Assembly: GCF_025685565.1 (NCBI RefSeq)
Contig: NZ_JAGSYE010000003.1
Coordinates: 969,275-1,033,274 of the forward strand
Reading direction: 5' to 3'
Length of the DNA stretch: 64,000 nucleotides
Source: Granulicella aggregans
GTDB lineage: Bacteria; Acidobacteriota; Terriglobia; Terriglobales; Acidobacteriaceae
Positions 7,934 through 13,881 of the stretch are shown piece after piece. Position 1 is the stretch's first letter, and each line of letters begins with the position of its first letter. The position numbers and the translations under genes were made by a program. The notes beneath the pieces are model-generated. The model made no database searches. It saw nothing but the letters and a program-made list of their open reading frames with translations, and was not told where the DNA came from.

Positions 7934-9079
7934 TCAGCGACCTCGCCGATTACGGCTGCGGCTGGTTGCCTCGGTTTCTCCACCAAAATGGCGGGTAAAT
8001 CTGCATTTGGGATAGCCAGGGCATCCCCAAAACTGACCACGATATCCTTTGCAAATCCGCATCGGCGAGTTGCACTTCTTACAGTAGGGGACACCTGAAA
8101 TAAACACGCCCAAATCCTCTAGCGAAACCGTGCTCACAACATTGTGTCCTGCCGGGCACACCGAGCTCCTCGCTGGCCCCTGAACCGGCAGTTCGATAAT
8201 CTCTCCGCATCTCAGACACATCGTTTTTGCAACGCTTGCGGATTCTGGGACTGGATAAGCTTCTGCAACAAGGCTGGAGAACGTGTGCCTGTCGTACAGC
8301 TTTACTTTGTGTTCTTTGGCATATTCGATAGCCGGCGGAGAAAACTTGCCGGTATTCACATAAAACCCTTCAACGGCCCCTTCGTGGATCATCGCAGAGT
8401 GAAATTTCTGGATGTCCGGTCTGCCGATGGATTGTGCTCCGCTTTTACATTCCAAGACGTATTTGATGTCGTTTTTCAGTAGGATGGCATCCTTACCCCC
8501 ATCGCCCGAATAGGGTGTCTGCTTCACCTGATACCCCAGATTACGGAAAAGCTGTGCGATCGCATCTTCAAATTCCCGCGATGTCATTGAGTAGTAGGAT
8601 TCAGACCTGCTGAGCCATGCATGAGAAAGACGTTGAATTTCCTCCGTTCGCAATGCCTGCGCCCGTTGCTGTATTTCAGCTTTTCGTCGTTGCTCCGCTA
8701 GATATGCTTTACGTTCTAGTTCCTCGCGTTCTTTGGGCAGTTGGCACTCCCGACACGCTCCAGCCGAACCGGCGCTGACTCCGTGAAGGCATGGCCGTAT
8801 TCGTTCGCTCCATTGGTGAACCCTAGAGGCAATGCGGTAAACCACCGTCGCCGCGCCGATAAGGAGCGCTAGACACAGAAGCGCAGGGAACCTAATGTCC
8901 CAAAAGTTGGGACCCACAACCCCGATTACGGCACACAGGGGGGCTAGCGCGGCAGCACTGAGGACGTAACAGCAAAACTTCGCAAAAAGCTCCACCCAAC
9001 AAAGCACCGCATAAAGCCAGACTGACGTATTTGAGCCATTGCGCGAACGGGACATCAAAGATCGGGCCCCTTGCCTCAA
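7934..9079 (-). CDS. membrane-anchored Mrr-family restriction endonuclease with topoisomerase-type zinc ribbon
   Basis: A 381-residue nuclease. Two hydrophobic segments (about 19-50 and 63-82) are followed by a charged helix (115-150). An Mrr-like PD-(D/E)xK domain (165-270) shows G-D193-GGKDAI, E210-x-K212 in LECKSG, and a following IGRPDIQKF. The C-terminus has Cys288/Cys291 and then a topoisomerase-I-like zinc ribbon with Cys333, Cys336, Cys353 and Cys359 (CKKCNSP, WGCPGYPKC). The Mrr family includes type IV enzymes that cut modified DNA; here the enzyme would be tethered to the inner membrane. The start is uncertain: TTG 9079 or ATG 9055, neither with a good ribosome site. No methyltransferase is nearby. 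It is divergent from the XRE regulator. Confidence 0.85.
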   Translation of the reverse strand: MRQGARSLMSRSRNGSNTSVWLYAVLCWVELFAKFCCYVLSAAALAPLCAVIGVVGPNFWDIRFPALLCLALLIGAATVVYRIASRVHQWSERIRPCLHGVSAGSAGACRECQLPKEREELERKAYLAEQRRKAEIQQRAQALRTEEIQRLSHAWLSRSESYYSMTSREFEDAIAQLFRNLGYQVKQTPYSGDGGKDAILLKNDIKYVLECKSGAQSIGRPDIQKFHSAMIHEGAVEGFYVNTGKFSPPAIEYAKEHKVKLYDRHTFSSLVAEAYPVPESASVAKTMCLRCGEIIELPVQGPARSSVCPAGHNVVSTVSLEDLGVFISGVPYCKKCNSPMRICKGYRGQFWGCPGYPKCRFTRHFGGETEATSRSRNRRGR

Positions 9080-9145
9080 GGTGTTCCCCTTTGCATATTA
9101 GCCTTTGGGCTAACTTAGCCTGAAGGATATCCGGACACTTGAGAT

Positions 9146-9361
9146 GTGGCAATCGACATCTGCATACGGTTAGGCAGACGTATCCGCGCATTGAGGGATG
9201 CGCACGGATGGAACCAGGCGTATCTCGCCGAAGTGTCGGGCCTCGGGAAGATTTACATCAGCCAACTTGAAAACGGTCGCAAACAGGCCTGCATCCGCAG
9301 CATTGAAACATTGGCTCTGAGCTTTGAAATGTCGGTCTCCGAATTCCTCAAAGGCGTTTAG
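9146..9361 (+). CDS. small XRE-family HTH regulator
   Basis: 71 residues, essentially one Cro/C1-type helix-turn-helix: RRIRALRDAHGWNQAYLAE, then GLGKIYISQLENGRKQ. It starts with GTG at 9146. Its size and composition are like controller (C) proteins of restriction systems. It is divergent from the Mrr nuclease with a 66-bp gap, a natural place for it to control both genes. That role is inferred. Confidence 0.85.
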   Translation: MAIDICIRLGRRIRALRDAHGWNQAYLAEVSGLGKIYISQLENGRKQACIRSIETLALSFEMSVSEFLKGV

Positions 9362-9475
9362 GGCTCGGCCCCCCGCCTCTCTCCGGTGCGCCATGTGTAG
9401 GGATGAAAACATCTGCCAGCACCTTGGCGTTATCACCTTTCTCGAAGAACCTCCTTATAAGAACCTAGACGGATC

Positions 9476-9604
9476 GGCAAAGTATGCCACGCTGGCCAGC
9501 AAAGTTTGCCGCACCCACCAGCAAACTCTTCCAAACCCTTCAGCAAAGTTTGCCGCACGTTAGTCCAGCAGAATTTGCCGCACCTCTGGCAGAATTTGCC
9601 GGAG
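9476..9604 (+). repeat. 22-bp iteron array, candidate replication origin
   Basis: Six units of consensus RGCARARTTTGCCGCAC begin at 9476, 9498, 9520, 9542, 9567 and 9588. The first four are spaced exactly 22 bp; the next two are 25 and 21 bp apart. The unit at 9520 is degenerate. Each unit is itself partly palindromic (GCAAA..TTTGC). Two-helical-turn spacing of direct repeats beside a Rep-like gene is the hallmark of iteron origins. The array ends 2 bp before the 3' end of the Rep-like gene (9607). Confidence 0.75.
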
Positions 9605-9606
9605 TG

Positions 9607-10056
9607 CTATGGCTGGGCTCTAGCGGCGGCCATCGCACGCGGTTTGAGCTTCTGCCTGGGTCTCTCCGAGCGCTTGAGCCATTTCAACTCTTGGCGTAGA
9701 AGAGTGTACGTGTAACTCTGCCCTGGATCGCGCGAGTAGGAAACCAGCCCGTTTTCAAATAGCGTAATGCGCGCGTCCCTCATCGTGCGCGGGCTGAGGC
9801 CCGTCTCCGACGCGAGGGCTTTGTCTGAAGCCTTGAACGTATTGCTTGGCTCTCGGTCCCGGTTCGCGTTTTCACAGAGCGCAAAGTAAAGCACGCTGGC
9901 AGAGGTTCCAACCTTACGCGCCATTCCACTGCCGAAAAACTTGTTGGGAAACCTTGCCCACAGTCCGATGTCCAGCTTTGGCTTCTGAGCCTTAGACCGC
10001 GCATCGGAGATAGCCTCGCCTGTCTCCGGGTCGTCCTCAAACGGATCAAAGTCCAT
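9607..10056 (-). CDS. winged-helix Rep-like DNA-binding protein
   Basis: 149 residues from ATG 10056 (2 nt after the upstream stop; a GTG at 10080 is an alternative). The acidic N-terminus (MDFDPFEDDPETG) is followed by a domain resembling winged-helix replication initiators and phage replication proteins: SASVLYFALCENANR, FKASDKALASETGLSPRTM, then FENGLVSYSRD and SYTYTLL, ending in a basic tail. Those motifs fit recognition of an origin repeat. Rep function is inferred from this fold-like pattern and the iterons immediately downstream. It is the last gene of a three-gene coupled operon. Confidence 0.65.
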   Translation of the reverse strand: MDFDPFEDDPETGEAISDARSKAQKPKLDIGLWARFPNKFFGSGMARKVGTSASVLYFALCENANRDREPSNTFKASDKALASETGLSPRTMRDARITLFENGLVSYSRDPGQSYTYTLLRQELKWLKRSERPRQKLKPRAMAAARAQP

Positions 10057-10058
10057 CC

Positions 10059-10241
10059 CTATCCAACTCCGTTGGCGCACTTTGCAATCAGTCGTTCAAC
10101 GTCTGTAGGGCGAAAGAGCAACCGTCTGGTGATGCGGACAGGTTCCAGCTTGTGCTGGCGGCACATGGCCCGGATCGTGTGAGGGGAGAGCCGGAGCATG
10201 TCGGCCACTTCCAGCAAGGTCAACAGCCGTTCGGTACTCAC
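10059..10241 (-). CDS. small MerR/excisionase-type HTH protein
   Basis: 60 residues from GTG 10241: LTLLEVADMLRLSPHTIRAM and KLEPVRITRRLLFRP, the typical HTH_17 pattern of excisionases and small plasmid regulators. The GTG overlaps the TGA of the upstream gene (GTGA), and its own TAG is followed 2 nt later by the Rep-like ATG, so all three are translated as one coupled unit. It could be the recombination directionality factor or a replication regulator. Confidence 0.75.
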   Translation of the reverse strand: MSTERLLTLLEVADMLRLSPHTIRAMCRQHKLEPVRITRRLLFRPTDVERLIAKCANGVG

Positions 10242-10426
10242 TTTGCACCTGCCTTGCTCCTGCCGGGTTTGCCTTGCAGGTAGTCCTCCAAAGCTCCCGG
10301 CGTGATGAGGACTCGCCGTCCGACGCGCATGGCCTCTAACCGACCGCTCTTGATTGCTGCGTGGATAGTGCGCTCGGACAGCCCGGATTCCGCTGCCGCT
10401 ACCCTGACCGAAAAGCTGATTGCCAT
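10238..10426 (-). CDS. small excisionase-like HTH protein
   Basis: 62 residues with one HTH_17-type domain: VRVAAAESGLSERTIHAAIKSG and LEAMRVGRRVLITPGALEDYL, then a basic tail. It is the first gene of the coupled HTH-HTH-Rep operon and divergent from the zinc-finger gene at 10488 (61-bp gap). One of the two small HTH proteins is likely the Xis of the element; the sequence does not say which. Confidence 0.78.
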   Translation of the reverse strand: MAISFSVRVAAAESGLSERTIHAAIKSGRLEAMRVGRRVLITPGALEDYLQGKPGRSKAGAK

Positions 10427-10487
10427 TTTTTACGCTCCTCTTGACTTCTTGCGTAGAGTCGCACAGAGTTGTACTAGGAAGCAACGG

Positions 10488-11174
10488 ATGAACCACTTCC
10501 TAGGACATGAAATGGCTAACTTTGAAATTGCAGTCGAGACGGGGGTGTCTAACGTGGAACTCCAAGACGATTGCGTCGTGAGCATCGCGGGGACATGGCT
10601 TCCCACGCCCAAAGTTGTTCGCGCCGGGGGATCACGTCCCATCGCCATGCAACTTTTGAATTCGCTCATTGGAGTTGAGTTAGCCCGCCGCCCTGAAGTG
10701 GCGCTGAAGTTCACGAAAAGGTTCGGCCCTTTGGCGATTCCCTACAGTGCCGGATCGCCGTTTTCCTTTCCACTATTCGATTGGGTCGCCCATGTGGCTC
10801 GGCTTACAGAAATCTGGGCCTGGGTCGCACATGCCAACCGAGAGAAGACTCCCGCCGACATTGGCCTCTTCTCCGGAGAGTACGTCCGTTTCGCTGATGG
10901 CGGATTCACCTTGAGGACGCTAAGGCTTGGCACGTTTGTTGCCCTCGAAATCGCGTCCGTGCCCGCTCCCCGGCTGCGTGTCTGTGCGAATCACCGCTAC
11001 GGTGGGGCGCTTTTTGAATACCACGGTTGCAAGTCTCCCTACTTCATTGCCAGCGACGGGAGAGAGAAGTATTGCAGCGAGAGTTGCGCTCGCGCGGGAA
11101 AGCGAAGGGCCAACCTCGATTGGTGGAACAAGAACAGGAAAGGTGGAGAAGATGGCACTCAAAAAACGCGGTAA
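10488..11174 (+). CDS. CGNR-type zinc-finger protein (ABATE-like)
   Basis: 228 residues from ATG 10488 with AGGAAG upstream. The C-terminus has a CGNR-like treble-clef finger: CANHRYGGALFEYHGC, then KYCSESCARAGKRR. Upstream lies a helical region of the kind found in stress-response CGNR proteins (WAWVAHANREKTPADI, GGFTLRTLRLGTFVALE). These proteins bind nucleic acid and often act as regulators. Its last 23 bp overlap the integrase start at 11152, so the two are translationally coupled. The specific role in the element is unknown. Confidence 0.7.
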   Translation: MNHFLGHEMANFEIAVETGVSNVELQDDCVVSIAGTWLPTPKVVRAGGSRPIAMQLLNSLIGVELARRPEVALKFTKRFGPLAIPYSAGSPFSFPLFDWVAHVARLTEIWAWVAHANREKTPADIGLFSGEYVRFADGGFTLRTLRLGTFVALEIASVPAPRLRVCANHRYGGALFEYHGCKSPYFIASDGREKYCSESCARAGKRRANLDWWNKNRKGGEDGTQKTR

Positions 11175-12447
11175 GACATGGCACACGGATTTCTGCGTGG
11201 ACGGCGAGCGGTTCCGGCAGTCGCTAGAAACAAGCGACTGGCGAGAAGCACAGCGCGAGGAACGTAAGCTCATGGGCGAAGCCAAAGCGGGCAAGCTGGC
11301 AGCGTCCAAGGATGACTTTTCACGGCTGCCCTTCGCTGAAGCCGCAGAGCGTTTCCTTGAGGATCGCATTCCGCATCTTGCGCCTCGCAGCATACAGACG
11401 GAACGGGAGCGGGTGAAGCCTATCAACAAGGCGCTGGGTGACGTTGCCGTGTGGCGCATGACGGTTGGGCAGGTGACGGCATACATCCGCGAACGGAAGT
11501 CGGCCGGCCGGTCGAACGCCACGATCAATCGGGAGCTGGACATCATCCGGGGAGTCCTAAAGCGGGCGAAGCGCTGGCACCACTTCGCAGAGGAGATTCA
11601 TCCGCTGCCGGTTCGCCAGAACATCGGGCGGGCGCTGACCTATGAAGAGAAGGTCAAGTTACTACACAGGGCCGGGACTCGCCCTGAGTGGCAGACCGTC
11701 GCTTGCGCGGCGCGGCTGGCGCTCAACACGACGATGCGCGGGTGCGAGATCAAAGAGATGCGCTGGCGCGACGTGGACATGATTGGGCGGTCGCTTGCGA
11801 TTCGGAAGAGCAAGACGGAAGCCGGGGAGCGGGTGATCCCGCTCAACGCCGATGCTTGGGCGGTGATTCTGGAGCTATACCGGCGCTCACAGGCTCTCGG
11901 AGCGACAGAGCCGAGCCATTTCCTCTTCCCGGCCTGTGAGACGGCGCATTTCGATCCCACGCGCAATATCAAGAGCTGGCGGACGGCATGGCGACGGCTG
12001 ACGCGGGCGGTACAGTGCGCCGGGTGCGGAGTGTTGCAGAATCCCGGTGAGACGTGTTCCGGGTGCGGTGCCAGCATCGCAAAGCTCAAGAGTCCCTTCG
12101 CTGGCTTCCGCTTCCATGACCTCAGACATCAAGCAATCACAGAGCTTGCCGAGTCCAAGGCAAGCGACCAGACGATCATGTCGATTGCCGGACACGTCTC
12201 AAAGAAGATGCTCCAGCACTACTCGCACGTCCGGCTGGAAGCAAAGCGAGACGCGCTTGATGCGCTGACGATGGGAAGGGGAAAACAGGGCGTTGCGGAG
12301 CGCACAAAGAGGGGTTACGACACAAACAACGACACAAATGTCCCTGGGTCCTCACTCCCGATGCCGCAAGTGATTGATTCTATGGTGGAGCTGAGCGGGA
12401 TCGAACCGCTGACCTCCTCGTTGCGAACGAGGCGCTCTCCCAACTGA
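11152..12447 (+). CDS. int: tyrosine recombinase/integrase with zinc-ribbon insertion
   Basis: 431 residues from ATG 11152 after AGGTGGAGAAG. A short N-terminal arm-binding region (1-50), core-binding domain (55-160) and catalytic domain follow, with R196 (TMRGCE), H322 and R325 (FHDLRHQ), H348 (AGHVS) and nucleophile Y357 (LQHYSHV). Between the first Arg and the HxxR box sits a CxxC...CxxC zinc ribbon (C289, C292, C302, C305), an uncommon insertion. The last 21 residues are encoded inside the tRNA-Ala gene and the stop lies beyond the crossover repeat, so the C-terminus differs between integrated (431 aa) and excised (440 aa) forms. It presumably catalyses integration at and excision from tRNA-Ala. 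Confidence 0.93.
   Translation: MALKKRGKTWHTDFCVDGERFRQSLETSDWREAQREERKLMGEAKAGKLAASKDDFSRLPFAEAAERFLEDRIPHLAPRSIQTERERVKPINKALGDVAVWRMTVGQVTAYIRERKSAGRSNATINRELDIIRGVLKRAKRWHHFAEEIHPLPVRQNIGRALTYEEKVKLLHRAGTRPEWQTVACAARLALNTTMRGCEIKEMRWRDVDMIGRSLAIRKSKTEAGERVIPLNADAWAVILELYRRSQALGATEPSHFLFPACETAHFDPTRNIKSWRTAWRRLTRAVQCAGCGVLQNPGETCSGCGASIAKLKSPFAGFRFHDLRHQAITELAESKASDQTIMSIAGHVSKKMLQHYSHVRLEAKRDALDALTMGRGKQGVAERTKRGYDTNNDTNVPGSSLPMPQVIDSMVELSGIEPLTSSLRTRRSPN
12317..12337 (+). promoter_or_regulatory. candidate integrase arm-type sites, right end
   Basis: ACGACACAA at 12317-12325 and 12329-12337, spaced 12 bp, lies 30 bp inside the right attachment repeat and within the integrase 3' coding region (it encodes YDTNNDTN). 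It matches the left-end repeats at 7660 and 7672. Confidence 0.5.
12368..12427 (+). repeat. proximal attachment repeat overlapping intact tRNA-Ala
   Basis: 60-bp copy identical to 7457-7516. It supplies the 3' 45 nt of the functional tRNA-Ala plus 15 bp downstream. Strand exchange should occur within it, probably in the anticodon-to-T-arm region, as for other tRNA-targeting tyrosine integrases. Confidence 0.92.
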
Positions 12448-12458
12448 GCTACAGCCCC
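12383..12458 (-). tRNA. tRNA-Ala (anticodon CGC)
   Basis: 76 nt with encoded CCA. The acceptor stem GGGGCTG/CAGCTCC has a G3-U70 wobble, the alanine identity pair. The D arm is GCTC...GAGC, the anticodon stem CCTCG/CGAGG with loop TTCGCAA gives anticodon CGC, and the T arm is AGCGG TTCGATC CCGCT. It is intact and is the integration target of the neighbouring element. Confidence 0.95.
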
Positions 12459-12538
12459 AAAGTGCGAAGGGACGCGCGAGGTTCAGCGCGAGTACAACTT
12501 CTTGAGTGTATCAGGCTAGAATGCGCCGCTCAAGCTGG

Positions 12539-12817
12539 TTAGCAGAGCGTTTCGGTCAGAGTTCCTGTCACTTCGGTGCCATCGGTGAGGGGCTTGTCGA
12601 CGACGTGCCAGATGGTGCCCCCCTCTTCTACAACACCGAGGACTGGGACTTCGAGGCGCGCTCCGCTGGGAGCGACGGCCAAGAGGGTGCCAGTGGGGGC
12701 GGCGGGGGTGAAGAGGGTGTGGTCGAGCGCGATCTGCCAGCGGGCGGCCAGGCCGGAGCGGGATTCAAGGCGGATGTCTGTGACCTCGCTGGTGAAGGTG
12801 AGGCGTGTGCCGGTCAT
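12539..12817 (-). CDS. hypothetical protein coupled to fbp
   Basis: 92 residues whose ATG overlaps the fbp stop (ATGA), so it is translated from the same message. No family is recognised. The composition suggests a small all-beta protein (MTGTRLTFTSEVTDIRLES, TLLAVAPSGARLEVPVLGV). Its placement suggests a function linked to fructose-1,6-bisphosphatase or simple co-expression. Confidence 0.6.
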   Translation of the reverse strand: MTGTRLTFTSEVTDIRLESRSGLAARWQIALDHTLFTPAAPTGTLLAVAPSGARLEVPVLGVVEEGGTIWHVVDKPLTDGTEVTGTLTETLC

Positions 12818-13800
12818 CCGGCCAGCACCTCGGCGAGCGCCTCCATCTCGCGCTTGCTGCCGACCATGAAGGGGGTGCGCTGGTGAATGCCCTCGGGTTC
12901 GATGTCGAGGATACGGTTGCCGTGGCCGATGGCCATGCCGCCGGCTTGTTCGGCGATGAAGGCGAGGGGGTTGGCCTCGTAGAGGAGGCGGAGCTTGCCC
13001 TTGGACTGCTTGAGCGTGGGCGGGTAGAGAAAGACGCCGCCCTTGAGCAGGGTGCGGTGGAAGTCGGCGACGAGCGAGCCGATGTAACGGGAGCTGTACT
13101 CCTTGCCGAGACCACCGGAGCGGAGAAGTTCGAGGTAGTCACGATAGGCCTGCGGCCAGGTGGCGGCGTTGGCCTCATTGGTGCTGTAGTAGGTCCCCTG
13201 CTCGGGCATCATCATGCGCTCTTCGCTGAGGACGAAGGCACCGATGGCGGGGTCGAGGATGAAGCTATGGACACCGTTTCCGGCGGTATAGACGAGGATG
13301 GTTGACGGACCGTAGACCACGTAGCCCGCGGCGACCTGGGTGTGGCCGGGTCGAAGGATAGAGGCGTTGAGGTCGCCTTCGGTGCGGCGGCGGAGGATGC
13401 TGAAGATGGTGCCGACGTTGACGTTCACGTCAATATTTGAAGACCCGTCGAGAGGGTCGAAGACGATGATGTACTTGCCGGTGTTCACGCCGCCTTGCGC
13501 GCGGTCGAAGGTGACGGGCTCTTCGTCTTCTTCGCTGACGAGGGCGGCGACTGAGTCCTTGAGGCCGAGGCAGTGGAGCAGAACCTCGTTGGCGTAGACG
13601 TCGAGCTTCTGCTGCTGCTCGCCCTGGACGTTCGTCTGGCCATAGGCACCGATTGCGCCGTCCAGGGCGGCGAGGCGGATCTTCGCCTGGATCATCTTAG
13701 TGGCGAGCGTTATGCCAGCGAGGAGATAGCTGAAGGTGCCGCTGGCCTCGCTGATGCTCTGCTGCTGCGCCTGGATGTGCTGCTGAAAGGTCGTAATCAT
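12814..13800 (-). CDS. fbp: class I fructose-1,6-bisphosphatase
   Basis: Cytosolic gluconeogenic enzyme of 328 residues converting fructose 1,6-bisphosphate to fructose 6-phosphate. Family motifs are present: SEEDEEP, the metal-binding FDPLDGSSNID (about residues 115-125), then GYVVYGPSTILVYT, RYIGSLVADFHRTL, and KGKLRLLYEANPLAFIAEQAGG. The length is typical. It is divergent from the M24 peptidase gene, and the small downstream gene is coupled to it. Confidence 0.95.
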   Translation of the reverse strand: MITTFQQHIQAQQQSISEASGTFSYLLAGITLATKMIQAKIRLAALDGAIGAYGQTNVQGEQQQKLDVYANEVLLHCLGLKDSVAALVSEEDEEPVTFDRAQGGVNTGKYIIVFDPLDGSSNIDVNVNVGTIFSILRRRTEGDLNASILRPGHTQVAAGYVVYGPSTILVYTAGNGVHSFILDPAIGAFVLSEERMMMPEQGTYYSTNEANAATWPQAYRDYLELLRSGGLGKEYSSRYIGSLVADFHRTLLKGGVFLYPPTLKQSKGKLRLLYEANPLAFIAEQAGGMAIGHGNRILDIEPEGIHQRTPFMVGSKREMEALAEVLAG

Positions 13801-13881
13801 CGGGATGCCTGCACCTCGTGTCTCCTGAACATGATATCCGCTCGGTGGGAGTGTTCGAGGCAGACCGTCTACAATCCCGTT

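Larger units (their letters stand above)
7457..12427. mobile_element. tRNA-Ala-integrated element, about 5 kb
   Basis: Bounded by identical 60-bp direct repeats (7457-7516 and 12368-12427) that include the 3' 45 nt of tRNA-Ala. It contains a tyrosine integrase adjacent to the tRNA, a CGNR-like zinc-finger gene, two small HTH genes, a winged-helix Rep-like gene, a 22-bp iteron array, an XRE regulator and an Mrr-family nuclease. Integration into a tRNA 3' end with restoration of the gene is standard for tyrosine-integrase elements. The presence of iterons plus a Rep-like gene suggests it can exist as, or derives from, a small plasmid. No relaxase, capsid or conjugation gene is visible. Confidence 0.85.

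Noticed and set aside
9484..9715. Open frames with repeated FAAP and LPHP-like peptides
   Set aside because: They are the iteron array read as protein in two frames, not genes.
12459..12538. Second att-like repeat on the right of tRNA-Ala
   Set aside because: No further copy of the 60-bp repeat is present there, so the element lies only to the left of the tRNA.
13573..13881. Upstream extension of the M24 peptidase frame
   Set aside because: It runs through fbp in antisense; the Tat signal sits directly after ATG 13882.
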